Positions 16,107 to 24,300 of a DNA stretch of 48,949 bases are shown here, in pieces. This DNA is from an uncultured Bacteroidales bacterium. Its GTDB lineage: Bacteria > Bacteroidota > Bacteroidia > Bacteroidales > Muribaculaceae. Under the pieces are notes generated by a model, which did no database searches, had not been told where the DNA came from, and saw only the letters and a list, made by a program, of their open reading frames with translations. Numbering within the stretch: position 1 is the stretch's first letter; each line of letters opens with the position of its first letter. Location: positions 1 through 48,949 of the forward strand of contig CAMWNG010000009.1 of NCBI GenBank assembly GCA_947175575.1, given 5' to 3'. A program made the translations under genes and the position numbers.

Positions 16107-17570
16107 TTATTTAGCCTTGTTCATGGCTACACGGGCCTCAAGTTCCCATGTGCGGATACGGTCTTTGTAGAGATTGTTGTTGTTTGTCTTTACAACGTCG
16201 AGTGCGTGATCGGAGTTGTCCTCCCAGCGGCGGCAGTTGTACACCACATCGTAAACACGACCGATCTGATTGCGGCGCGAGAAAGCGAGTCCGAGCGCGT
16301 AGTCTTCACCGTATGAAGTGTTGGGAACGTGAATTTCGCGGAGCATGGGGGTATAGAACGCACGGGGTGCGCCGAGACCGTTGATGCGAAGTGCATTGTT
16401 GCGGCCGTTTTCGGGTGTCCATTCCTTGTGGTCGATTACGCCCGGCGGAATCATGTTCATGTCGATGTCTGTGAGCATGTAAGTGCCCACCACCATGCCA
16501 CAGTTCTGGTCATAGAATGCTTTCACCATCTTGGCAAGGGTGTTTTCATCGGAGTAAACGTCATCGGAATCGAGCTGTACGGCGAATTTACCGCATTTGG
16601 GGTTCTCGACGCCCATGTTCCAGCATCCGCCGATGCCGAGATCATCGCGTTCGGGAATTACGTGAACCACACGGGGATCGGATGTGAATTCTTCGATGGC
16701 TTCAGATGTACCGTCGGTTGAGTGGTTATCGACGATGATGAGGTTGAAGGGGAAGTCGGTTTTCTGGCTGAGTACGCTGCGGATAGCGTCACGGATGGTG
16801 CGAACGCGGTTGCGTACGGGGATGATGACTGATGCTTCGTATTCGAAGTCGCCTTTGTCGAAGTTGATGGTGTCGAATTTGGGTTCGAGGTAGCCACCGA
16901 TAGCTTTGAGGTGGTCGGTGCATGCTTCTTCCATCTCAATCTGAACGCCGCGGTTCTTGGGGTCGACGTAAGAGAAGTGGCTCTCGCCGTCTTCGGTCTT
17001 GGGAGCAGCGATGTCTGTGTACAGGTATTCGTTGATGTGCACGATGGGAGCAATGCGGCTGATGCGGAGTCGGAGATCATAGAGACCGGCAGCCTTGAAG
17101 TCGGCGGTGATGCCTTCAGCTGCTTTCTTGAAATCGGCGGTATTGAAGAAGAGAACTGAGCCGAAGTTAAAGTCATCGCGGAGCGAACCGAACTGATAAT
17201 CGATTACGGGTGCGTTGGATTTCTTGCCGTCAACTACGAGATATGAATCGGCATACATCATGCCGGCTTTCGAGTCGGTGGCGAGACGAACGAAACGCTC
17301 GAGGGCGAAGTAGCCCGGAACGAGAGTATCGTTCTTGGTATAGAGGAGCATGAAGTCGCTGTCGGCAGCGGCGGCGATTGCCTTCATGGTTTTGGACGAG
17401 GTAAGGGTGTCGATGTGGAGGACTTCTGTGCCTTCGATGGCCTCGACATTTTCTTCCGAAGCAAGGAGGAAGATTTTGGTGACCATCGGACATTCACGCA
17501 GTCCGGCGACGGTTGCTTTCACGCATTCGGCATTGCCGTAGGGTACAAAGCAGTTAATAGTCGTTTTCAT
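16107..17570 (-). CDS. Tandem GT2-type glycosyltransferase
   Basis: A 487-residue soluble protein with two GT-A-like halves. The second (residues about 245-440) is a clear GT2 domain: EASVIIPVRNRVRTIRDAI, LIIVDNHSTDGT, and the metal-binding VQLDSDDVYSDE (D334/D336/D337). The first (1-240) has a degenerate version with MLLYTKNDTLVPGY in the place of the DxD region and may be inactive or bind acceptor. No membrane segment is seen. It lies 30 nt after the amidase stop and shares its promoter. The sugar donor and acceptor are not evident; proximity to cell-wall genes suggests an envelope glycan. Confidence 0.85.
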   Translation of the reverse strand: MKTTINCFVPYGNAECVKATVAGLRECPMVTKIFLLASEENVEAIEGTEVLHIDTLTSSKTMKAIAAAADSDFMLLYTKNDTLVPGYFALERFVRLATDSKAGMMYADSYLVVDGKKSNAPVIDYQFGSLRDDFNFGSVLFFNTADFKKAAEGITADFKAAGLYDLRLRISRIAPIVHINEYLYTDIAAPKTEDGESHFSYVDPKNRGVQIEMEEACTDHLKAIGGYLEPKFDTINFDKGDFEYEASVIIPVRNRVRTIRDAIRSVLSQKTDFPFNLIIVDNHSTDGTSEAIEEFTSDPRVVHVIPERDDLGIGGCWNMGVENPKCGKFAVQLDSDDVYSDENTLAKMVKAFYDQNCGMVVGTYMLTDIDMNMIPPGVIDHKEWTPENGRNNALRINGLGAPRAFYTPMLREIHVPNTSYGEDYALGLAFSRRNQIGRVYDVVYNCRRWEDNSDHALDVVKTNNNNLYKDRIRTWELEARVAMNKAK

Positions 17571-17600
17571 GTGTAGAATTTATTGGGTATTGGGTTATTA

Positions 17601-20567
17601 TTACTTTTTTGCTGTGAAGAATTTGAGAGTCTGTCCCATGAAGAGGTCGCGTTCGGCCTGCGATGTGACGGTTTCGAGCGGGAAACCGATCACGACGGTA
17701 CGATATTCTCCCATGTCGGCTGCTATTCCGGCAATGAGGTTATTTTCGGAATAGCGCATCATGGTGCAGCCTTTCTTTGAGTCTGCCGGATAGAAGGAAT
17801 CGGGAGATTCGACAGCGTAGCAGTCTGAATTGAGTTCGCTGTGGAAGGTGAATTTGCCACCGGTGAATTCGCGGAAACGACAGGGCACCTCATAAGCTTC
17901 GCCTGTTACGGCAGCTTGATCGACACGCCAGTGGTAACCGAGCACTTCAGTCGCAAATTTCTGGTCAGCTTCAGCAACGGCCGGAGAGCTATAAGGATTG
18001 TCCCAAAGATCGGAGGCCACGTATGCGCCGCTGATCAGGAAGCTGGTGCCGGCGGCTGCTGCCTCGGTTATTTTGCTTTGCAACTCTGACGGGAACGATT
18101 TGTAGAAAGTGCCGAAGGCTCCGTCGCCTCTCTGAATTTCTTTTTGCTTGCCCAGAATCAGATCGACGATGCGGGGTTGTCCGTCTGCCACCGATTCAGC
18201 GTAAGCTGCTACAGACATGGAGTAGAACGAGTGTCCGGCCTTTACTATGGACTTACCGTGAATGTAGGGATAGTCGAAAGTGTTGCCGGCGATTACCTGA
18301 GTCTCATAGTCGGCGCGTGATGCTCCGAATCCTGCGGCATCGTCATCCATCCAGGGGATGTTACGGCGATATTCAAACTGAGAACCGATGAATGAAATAT
18401 CTTCGATCATCGGAACGCCGTGATCTTTGCGGTCGTAGAATCCTGCGATGTCCTCAGATGCCACGAACCAATCCGGCCCGCTGATGCGGGTGAAGCCGTT
18501 CACCACTAACACAGGTGCCGAACCATTATCGAGGTCAGCGAGAGCGAGAGTCTCGGAGGGGAAGCTTACGCCGCCGCCGTTTGCCGCTACGATGCGGTAG
18601 GAATGTATTTCTTTATCGGTGACGGTGACGGTCCATTCAGGCTCGCTCACTGTGGCAACCTGACGGAAGCCGAGTTCGTCACCCACGCGTTCCTCAATAA
18701 TATATGAGGTAGGAATGGCTGTGGGTTCTGTCTCATCGGGAGTTGGAACCCATGTAAGAGTGTAAGTGCGGTCGCCTGTTTTTGCAATTGCGAAAGTATT
18801 GACCGGAAGAGGCTGGACAATGTATTCACGTCCGTCGCGATTAGCGATGAATTTCAACATACCCTTATATATGGCACGGGAAACGGTGAAGCGGAAAGCC
18901 GGATCGAGGCCGTGGCGCATGTCATAAAAGTTCTGATGGCTGAGCAGCTCCAGAAGCATGGATGGCACCTGAGGGATGCGGGCTTCGGCATAGCTTTTGT
19001 CCCACATGCCGCGACGGCTCCATCGAGGTTCGAACTGGGCGCGTACATCGTTTACGATATTTGTCATCACCAGGTCTGTGAGGTCGCGGGATGCAGACCG
19101 GCTGTCTCCGTTGCCGAGCTTATCGCCTTTGGTGCAGTAGATGCCGAGTGTGCCGACGATGGAGTCTGTCAGGAATGTGCCGGCATCGGTGTGGAAAGCG
19201 AAGGAGAGGTCGATTGGCAGTCCGAGACCTTCCTGATCGGGGAGCATTGAGGATCCGCCGGTGAGCCAGTTGACCCAAAGACCTCGCGAAAGATAGTCAT
19301 CGTTATAATCTTTGACGTAATCTGTCGGGGTGAATACGCTGTCAGGAGCACCTGCCCACTGGAGGAAGTAACGGGCACCCTCGGTGAACTTGGGGTATCC
19401 GCTGCCAACATATTGATAGTCGATGTCGTCGAGAGGCTCTTTGACGATACGTTCTACAATGCCCATGCCACCGCCGATTTTAACAGCGTCGGCACTTACG
19501 ACGGCGTTCGGATCAGAAGAAATGTTGGAGAGAGTCACAACATCCTGCTTGCCGGCCTTGAGGGGGAAATGGCCGAGATAGATCCATGTGCCGCCGGCCA
19601 TGTTCTGGTTGATGGTGAACTCGCGGTCGCCTGTGGCTGTATGTACGGTGTAATGAGCATCGGCGGCACTCTTGGGTGTGGACTGATAACTTACATATAC
19701 AGCATATGTATCATCTTTCGGGATATTGGCGCTCCACACTGCGACCGAGGGCTCGGTCCGGGAGCCGCTGTGGATAGTGCCGACCTGACGGTTGTCCCCT
19801 TCGTTGAAAGGATGTGAGCCGTTGATGAGCGGAGAACCGTCCCATGCGAAGCCTCCTTCGACGTTTTTCCAATCCTTGGCGCCGTTGTGAGTCGAAAAGC
19901 CGGGAGTGGCCGAATTGTCGGCGTCAATGATTATCTCAGTGAGGTTAGTGTCCCGTTCGCGCGGACTGAGCACGTATGCGCCTGCATTGCTGAGCATAGG
20001 CATCAGGAAAGGCATCACATAACTTTGAGTATAAAGATCCTCGACAGTCTGCATTACACGTGCGCGTTGCCACTCCCAACGGTTGAGTTTGGGCTCGAAA
20101 TACCATCCGTGGCTTTGCCAGAGGGCGATGTTGGCGCCATCAAGGCCTGCGGGAGCTGGGACAGCCGAATGGTCGGTGAAAAAACGATCACGTTCGGCTG
20201 GAGCTGTAGGCTTTTTACCGGCGAAGAGAGCGAGAGAGTCGAGAGTCTTTCCTCCAGCTGTGATATTAACCTTGTATCCGGCGTATTGAGCGCCAAGTGA
20301 TTTTACAATCTGAGATTTGATTTCAGCAACCTGATCCTTAGTCAAAGGTATATAGGAAGTGTTTTCATTACACTTCACACTGACAGTCTTTCCTGAAGGA
20401 TTGATCGTTACTTTTTCAACTTTGACAGGCCCGAAGCCGGTGGTTCCGGGGAGATATTGTGTAAGAACATTTTCGATTGCTGTTTCGCGCTGGCCGGCAT
20501 GGGTGCATATGGCACAGCCTGCCGATAAGGCGATGATTGCTGAAAAGGCTAAGATTCGGTTTTTCAT
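17601..20567 (-). CDS. Secreted N-acetylmuramoyl-L-alanine amidase with inserted golvesin-like domain
   Basis: A 988-residue exported protein, often labelled xanthan lyase in related genomes. After a signal peptide (about residues 1-25), Amidase_3-type zinc and catalytic residues can be placed at His153 (QSHGW), Glu164 (RWEWQRA), His459 (AFHTDAG) and Glu540 (SMLLELLSHQN). Between Glu164 and His459 lies a domain of roughly 165 residues (212-375) that looks like a golvesin/carbohydrate-binding beta-sandwich. A fibronectin type III domain (about 590-690) and a glutamine-amidotransferase-like domain (about 700-988) follow. ATG 20567 is chosen because a full promoter lies at 20602-20633, inside the alternative longer reading frame. 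It should cleave stem peptides from MurNAc. Residue equivalences are by eye. Confidence 0.82.
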   Translation of the reverse strand: MKNRILAFSAIIALSAGCAICTHAGQRETAIENVLTQYLPGTTGFGPVKVEKVTINPSGKTVSVKCNENTSYIPLTKDQVAEIKSQIVKSLGAQYAGYKVNITAGGKTLDSLALFAGKKPTAPAERDRFFTDHSAVPAPAGLDGANIALWQSHGWYFEPKLNRWEWQRARVMQTVEDLYTQSYVMPFLMPMLSNAGAYVLSPRERDTNLTEIIIDADNSATPGFSTHNGAKDWKNVEGGFAWDGSPLINGSHPFNEGDNRQVGTIHSGSRTEPSVAVWSANIPKDDTYAVYVSYQSTPKSAADAHYTVHTATGDREFTINQNMAGGTWIYLGHFPLKAGKQDVVTLSNISSDPNAVVSADAVKIGGGMGIVERIVKEPLDDIDYQYVGSGYPKFTEGARYFLQWAGAPDSVFTPTDYVKDYNDDYLSRGLWVNWLTGGSSMLPDQEGLGLPIDLSFAFHTDAGTFLTDSIVGTLGIYCTKGDKLGNGDSRSASRDLTDLVMTNIVNDVRAQFEPRWSRRGMWDKSYAEARIPQVPSMLLELLSHQNFYDMRHGLDPAFRFTVSRAIYKGMLKFIANRDGREYIVQPLPVNTFAIAKTGDRTYTLTWVPTPDETEPTAIPTSYIIEERVGDELGFRQVATVSEPEWTVTVTDKEIHSYRIVAANGGGVSFPSETLALADLDNGSAPVLVVNGFTRISGPDWFVASEDIAGFYDRKDHGVPMIEDISFIGSQFEYRRNIPWMDDDAAGFGASRADYETQVIAGNTFDYPYIHGKSIVKAGHSFYSMSVAAYAESVADGQPRIVDLILGKQKEIQRGDGAFGTFYKSFPSELQSKITEAAAAGTSFLISGAYVASDLWDNPYSSPAVAEADQKFATEVLGYHWRVDQAAVTGEAYEVPCRFREFTGGKFTFHSELNSDCYAVESPDSFYPADSKKGCTMMRYSENNLIAGIAADMGEYRTVVIGFPLETVTSQAERDLFMGQTLKFFTAKK

Positions 20568-20601
20568 TGGTATAGGAGTATCCGTGTAATAGGATTCTCC
20601 A

Positions 20602-20633
20602 CAAAGGTAAACACAATTTATGAAGTAACCAAA
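20602..20633 (-). promoter_or_regulatory. Promoter of the amidase-glycosyltransferase unit
   Basis: On the minus strand TTTG (20630-20633), a 20-nt spacer and TACCTTTG (20602-20609) match the Bacteroidota primary-sigma consensus. The predicted transcript starts about 30 nt before the ATG at 20567. Confidence 0.75.
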
Positions 20634-20674
20634 CAATTTAACTTACATTAAGGATTAAGTACATAATTTTATAC

Positions 20675-21835
20675 TTATACTCTCGTAAGTGCCATTTTCA
20701 TTCTGTCAAGTGCTTCGGAGAGAACACATTTCGGGCAGGCGAGATTCATTCGGACGAAATCTTCGCCCCCCGGGCCGTACATGGAACCGGAATTGAGTCT
20801 TACGCCTGCACGGTCAATGAGGAAAAGTTCCAGACTGTCGCCGTTCATTCCTGTTGCTGAACATTCTATCCATGCAAGGTATGTGCCTTCAAGGGGCACG
20901 GGTTTCAGGTCCGGGATGTTTTTTCGGAGATAGTCAGTCAGGAAATCCATGTTTCCACGTATATATGTCAACAGCTCTTCAAGCCAAGACTCTCCTTCGT
21001 TGTAGGCAGCGATAGTGGCCGTGACTCCGAAGGGATTGACGTCGCATACCTCGTTGTCGTTTATGGCACGGTCGATGCGTGCGCGAATGTCGCTGTCGGG
21101 AGCAACGATGTTGGCGATCTGAAGGCCGGCTATGTTGAATGCTTTCGACGGTGATATGCAGACGACACCCTGCCGGGCGATTTCCTCGCCGAGTGAGCCG
21201 TAAGGGGTGTAACGGATGGTGTCGTAGACCAACTCGCAGTGAATCTCGTCCGATATGACAAAGACATTATTCCGGAGACAGATGTCTGCAATCCGAAGGA
21301 GTTCATCGCGGGTCCAAACGCGTCCGGATGGATTGTGAGGGTTGCAGAGAATGAGTACGGTGGCCAACGGGTCGGCAGCCCGTCTTTCAAGATCTTCCCA
21401 ATCGATGGTGTATCCATCCGGATGATAGATCAGGCGATTCGCTGACAGTTCGCAGCCGTTGTTGCGTATAGAGGAGAAGAAGCAGTTGTATGCCGGAGTC
21501 TGGACGATGACACGGTCGCCTGGTTTGGTGAGAGCCTTGAGGCAGGCAGACACGGCCGGAACTACTCCGGAGGTGTATATGACGTGCTCGCGGTTTACAG
21601 ACCAACCGTGACGGCGGGTGAACCATTTGTCCACTGCCTGATAATATTCGTCGGGAACGCTGACATAGCCGAAAACTCCGTGCTCGACACGTCGGCGCAG
21701 GGCGTCGATAATGCATGGCGCGGCCTTGAAGTCCATATCGGCGACCCATAGGGGAAGCACACCATCGGGCGTGGTGTCCCATTTGTAGGACATGGAGCCG
21801 TGGCGATCGACCGGGGTGTCAAAGTCGTAACTCAT
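20675..21835 (-). CDS. MalY/PatB-type PLP-dependent C-S beta-lyase or aminotransferase
   Basis: A 386-residue fold-type I PLP enzyme. The N-terminal DRHGSMSYKWD and PLWVADMDF segments are characteristic of the MalY/PatB cystathionine beta-lyase group. NPHNPSGRVW near residue 172, SDEIHCELVY near 204 and SPSKAFNIAGLQ near 239 carry the PLP-binding Asn, Asp and Lys. The C-terminal RMNLACPK supplies the carboxylate-binding Arg. It probably cleaves cystathionine or cysteine conjugates to pyruvate, ammonia and a thiol. It lies 6 nt after the DUF3737 stop and is probably co-transcribed with it. Family is firm; physiological substrate is not. Confidence 0.92.
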   Translation of the reverse strand: MSYDFDTPVDRHGSMSYKWDTTPDGVLPLWVADMDFKAAPCIIDALRRRVEHGVFGYVSVPDEYYQAVDKWFTRRHGWSVNREHVIYTSGVVPAVSACLKALTKPGDRVIVQTPAYNCFFSSIRNNGCELSANRLIYHPDGYTIDWEDLERRAADPLATVLILCNPHNPSGRVWTRDELLRIADICLRNNVFVISDEIHCELVYDTIRYTPYGSLGEEIARQGVVCISPSKAFNIAGLQIANIVAPDSDIRARIDRAINDNEVCDVNPFGVTATIAAYNEGESWLEELLTYIRGNMDFLTDYLRKNIPDLKPVPLEGTYLAWIECSATGMNGDSLELFLIDRAGVRLNSGSMYGPGGEDFVRMNLACPKCVLSEALDRMKMALTRV

Positions 21836-21841
21836 GGCGGT

Positions 21842-22684
21842 TCAGCGTATGAGAATCTCGCAATCTGCGGGAGCCTTTATGTTTTTATCAATAATAATTT
21901 CGCCGTAGCTGTCGGCAACGATTCGGCCGGAGGTAGGATTCTTGACACTTGTGACTGCGCCACGGATGTCGGCATGCAGAGTGGATTCCTCGAAAGCGAG
22001 GTCGGCGTCGGCATCAAACGTACAATCCTCAAGAATCAGATTTTTGCAGTAGCACAGGGGTTGAGTACCGGAAATGTGGCAACGTACGAGGTGCAGATTT
22101 TCGGAATGCCATCCGAGATATTCCCCGTTGAGGCGGGAGTCGTAGACGGTTACGTCCTTGGTGTTCCAGAAAGCGTCTTTGGAATCAATGTCGGCGTCGT
22201 GAATCTCGACATTCTCACAATACTGGAAGGAGTAGTTGCCCTGCTGCCGATAGTTGCGTATGTAGATATTCCGGGAATGCATGAACAGATAATCTGCATG
22301 TGCGACTTCTACATTTTCGAGATTGACATCGCTTACGTGCCACATGGTTTCCTGTGCGTCCGGAATCCGGACGTTACGTAGTGAAAGACCGGTCATCTCG
22401 CGGAACATTTTCGGGGCGTCGACCTGTGTGTCGGTCATAACAAGATTTTTCGAATACCATAATGCGGCTCGAGCACCGGGGGTGAACAGGCAATTTTCGA
22501 TGCGGAAGCCGTCAACGTGCCAGAACGGATATTTGCCTTCAAACTTACAGTTTCGAGCCATAATATTTGAGCAGCATTTCAATGCGCTTTCGCCTGCGTG
22601 TATGGTTACGTTCTCAAGTTCGAGATTTTTTGACGCGAAGAGCGGACGCTCGCCGCCAAATTCTGTATCTTTAATCAATTCCAT
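21842..22684 (-). CDS. DUF3737 right-handed beta-helix protein
   Basis: A 280-residue soluble protein built of about ten imperfect repeats of 20-22 residues, each with a pattern like (S/K)-N-(L/I)-x-(L/I)-x-(N/D)-(V/C), beginning with LIKDTEFGGERPLFASKNLELENVTI. Many turns contain HVD, HVSD, HSRN, WNTKD or HSEN, giving a regular ladder. This is DUF3737, related in fold to pectate-lyase-like and pentapeptide-type helices. No signal peptide is seen and no catalytic site can be assigned. It precedes the C-S lyase by 6 nt. The biochemical role is unknown. Confidence 0.88.
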   Translation of the reverse strand: MELIKDTEFGGERPLFASKNLELENVTIHAGESALKCCSNIMARNCKFEGKYPFWHVDGFRIENCLFTPGARAALWYSKNLVMTDTQVDAPKMFREMTGLSLRNVRIPDAQETMWHVSDVNLENVEVAHADYLFMHSRNIYIRNYRQQGNYSFQYCENVEIHDADIDSKDAFWNTKDVTVYDSRLNGEYLGWHSENLHLVRCHISGTQPLCYCKNLILEDCTFDADADLAFEESTLHADIRGAVTSVKNPTSGRIVADSYGEIIIDKNIKAPADCEILIR

Positions 22685-22710
22685 GTTTCAGTGGTTATTT
22701 TATTCGTACA

Positions 22711-22718
22711 CAAAGTTA
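22711..22718 (-). promoter_or_regulatory. -7 box of the DUF3737-lyase operon
   Basis: The minus strand reads TAACTTTG 27 nt upstream of the DUF3737 start. A matching -33 element is not obvious. Confidence 0.5.
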
Positions 22719-22952
22719 ACAATTCCGTGACTTACCGGATAGGAATAAAGATGTAAATTAACAAAATTTATTATAATACGTAATAGTGGATGCAAGTCTT
22801 AGATTAAATGCGCGTCTTTTCAGCGGGCGTCAACCTGTGTGAATCTTTGACCATTCAGCGTTTTGTGGGCGTTCGTTCTATTATCGGTTTTGTAACACAA
22901 TCGCAGCCTGTAGTGCATCTATGGACATGAGCGGCTTGTTAAGATAAAATTC

Positions 22953-22977
22953 CTTAGTCGGTCGGATTTAGACTAAG
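22953..22977. repeat. 7-bp inverted repeat upstream of the orphan promoter
   Basis: CTTAGTC (22953-22959) and GACTAAG (22971-22977) are exact reverse complements around 11 nt. It lies about 40 nt upstream of the -33 element at 23019 and could be an operator or a weak hairpin. Confidence 0.4.
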
Positions 22978-23018
22978 TTTATAATTACCGTGATATATTT
23001 AATTTTCTTGTGAACATA

Positions 23019-23050
23019 TTTGGATATAAGTTGAATAATTACTAATTTTG
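23019..23050 (+). promoter_or_regulatory. Canonical promoter in a gene-free region
   Basis: TTTG (23019-23022), a 20-nt spacer and TAATTTTG (23043-23050) match the Bacteroidota consensus as well as any promoter in the window. No protein gene starts within 390 nt. Transcription would begin near 23057 and run into a structured region ending in a terminator at 23376. Confidence 0.7.
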
Positions 23051-23242
23051 TGACCGAAAACGTCTTGCAGAAGTCTCGCAAGGGACAGTGGGACGGGATC
23101 TATTAGTAGGGTATATTAACTCTACAAGACATATTATGAAGCGTTTACTTGACGCTCTTTCTTGACAATTGGAAACTTCGCAACTTTCTTAGGTTAGTCA
23201 AGGATGAAGCAACGGTAGATGCCTGGTGGATATGAATAATGT

Positions 23243-23274
23243 CATTTTGTCATTAAATACGTAGTGACAAAATG
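23243..23274 (+). repeat. 13-bp inverted repeat inside the candidate RNA
   Basis: CATTTTGTCA (23243-23252) and TGACAAAATG (23265-23274) are perfect complements. One G-T wobble and two A-T pairs extend the stem inward to a 6-nt loop. It could be an RNA hairpin or a DNA operator just upstream of the terminator rod. Confidence 0.55.
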
Positions 23275-23288
23275 TATAATCATATTCT

Positions 23289-23382
23289 GCGTGAGGCTTC
23301 TGCGTTGTTCGTTCAACTAACCGGGCAATGCGAAGGCCTCCAATTGTGGAACGAACAACAAGTACGGCACTCACGCTTTTTT
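23289..23382 (+). terminator. Rod-like terminator or attenuator hairpin
   Basis: GCGTGAG (23289-23295) pairs with CTCACGC (23370-23376), and GTTGTTCGTTC (23304-23314) pairs with GAACGAACAAC (23349-23359). The two stems are separated by an 8/10-nt internal loop. Six T residues follow directly (23377-23382), the form of an intrinsic terminator. The apical 34 nt can form a further small GGGC/GCCT helix. Confidence 0.7.
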
Positions 23383-23442
23383 CGTTTAATAATCAATTAT
23401 TATTGATCAAACCAGGAGAGCCATAGATCGTTCTTAAAAATC

Positions 23443-23805
23443 ATGAAAAAATTCATGCTTCCCTGCGCTGTCTGCTTGGCTTTACTTTGCAGCAGCTGTG
23501 GTGTTTCCCGTCAGGCGACCGGAAATACGAACATCACGCAAACCGAAGTGGTTCTTGCAAAAAAGAACTATCGTGTAATCGGAACAGTGAGTGGCGAATC
23601 AAGCCAAAATTATTGGTTTGGAATCGGTGGTCTCTCAAAAAAATCTTTGGGTGAATCAGCAATGTCCGATATGTACAAAAACGCAAATCTCACTGGCGCC
23701 CAGGCAATCATAAATGTGAATGTCTCTTACAAAAACAAGTTCATTCTTATTTATACGGGAGCAAAAGCCATAGCTACCGGTACCATTATCGAATACACTG
23801 ACTGA
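23443..23805 (+). CDS. Small lipoprotein of unknown function
   Basis: A 120-residue protein with a lipoprotein signal ending in LLCSSC (Cys19). The mature part has a conserved-looking core: VVLAKKNYRVIGTVSGES, a Gly-rich WFGIGGLSKKS loop, SAMSDMYKNANLTGAQAIINVNV and a C-terminal beta strand ending ATGTIIEYTD. The Gly-Ala-rich helix and alternating strands recall small Bacteroidales lipoproteins (DUF6567-like or TRL-like), but I do not recognise it firmly. No promoter is seen in the 60 nt before the ATG, so it may depend on read-through from 23019. A strong terminator follows at 23837-23870. Confidence 0.8.
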   Translation: MKKFMLPCAVCLALLCSSCGVSRQATGNTNITQTEVVLAKKNYRVIGTVSGESSQNYWFGIGGLSKKSLGESAMSDMYKNANLTGAQAIINVNVSYKNKFILIYTGAKAIATGTIIEYTD

Positions 23806-23836
23806 TTAAGGTCTTATTCCGGTTAAACTTTTAATA

Positions 23837-23875
23837 TTCCGGAGGGTGAAGGTAACTTCACTCTCCGGAACTTTT
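23837..23875 (+). terminator. Terminator of the small lipoprotein gene
   Basis: TTCCGGAG-G-GTGAAG pairs with CTTCAC-T-CTCCGGAA across a GTAA loop (23837-23870), 14 bp with one mismatch, followed by CTTTT. Confidence 0.85.
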
Positions 23876-24216
23876 AGTTCGCCCGACATGGACATAATCT
23901 AACGGGTGAAGACGAGACGGTCGCGCACTGATAGCGGGAAGCGTATATCAGGCCGCAAGGGTGTCCGAGATGTCCGTTGCTCTTTTGGAGGTAAAGATAC
24001 GGCGCGAGATAGGGAAATTGGCGATAATCGGATGGATTGTGCGTAATTTTGACGGGTTGGTAGCGCAGGGACGTCTGCGGATCCCTTGCTTAAGGTGGCC
24101 GTTAAGACTGTTGAGCAACCACAGCGGAGACTGTCGTGGTTTGGGGCGGTTTTGTCTGGATAGAAGAACCGCCATGGATGGTTCCGGTGTGGTTTGGTGG
24201 ATTTTGGGGATTAAAT
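23876..24216. other. Intergenic stretch without recognisable content
   Basis: About 340 nt between the lipoprotein terminator and the Crp/Fnr promoter. A 93-codon frame on each strand runs through it, but neither encodes anything recognisable, nor has a promoter. No repeat or RNA was identified. Confidence 0.5.
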
Positions 24217-24247
24217 TTTGTAGCGTCAAAAAAATAAGCTAACTTTG
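24217..24247 (+). promoter_or_regulatory. Promoter of the Crp/Fnr regulator
   Basis: TTTG (24217-24220), a 19-nt spacer and TAACTTTG (24240-24247). The predicted start of transcription near 24254 rules out the GTG at 24247 as start codon and supports ATG 24301. Confidence 0.8.
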
Positions 24248-24300
24248 TGCCATATAATTATGTTACACAACATCGAATTTTTAAGGAGTCAACTGCCATC

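Larger units (their letters stand above)
23057..23382 (+). ncRNA. Candidate structured ncRNA or long 5' leader
   Basis: About 325 nt between the promoter at 23019-23050 and a terminator T tract. Possible pairings inside it: GTCTTG (23062-23067) with CAAGAC (23125-23130); AGCGT/ACGCT in the 23140-23157 region; CTTGAC/GTCAAG flanking a 30-nt loop (about 23161-23202); a 13-bp hairpin at 23243-23274; and a two-part rod at 23289-23376. The last element, two stems separated by an asymmetric internal loop, resembles a compact 6S-like rod, but the match is not diagnostic. No RNase P, tmRNA or SRP hallmark was seen. If the terminator is conditional, the same RNA would be the leader of the lipoprotein at 23443. 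Confidence 0.4.

Noticed and set aside
20568-20636. N-terminal extension of the amidase gene
   Set aside because: The extension contains the promoter elements and would bury the signal peptide; ATG 20567 gives a normal export signal.
22808-22930. 40-codon open frame in the 22685-23442 non-coding stretch
   Set aside because: No promoter or recognised motif; such a length is expected by chance.
23961-24242. 93-codon open frame upstream of the Crp/Fnr gene
   Set aside because: Unrecognised composition, no promoter, and it ends inside the Crp/Fnr promoter region.
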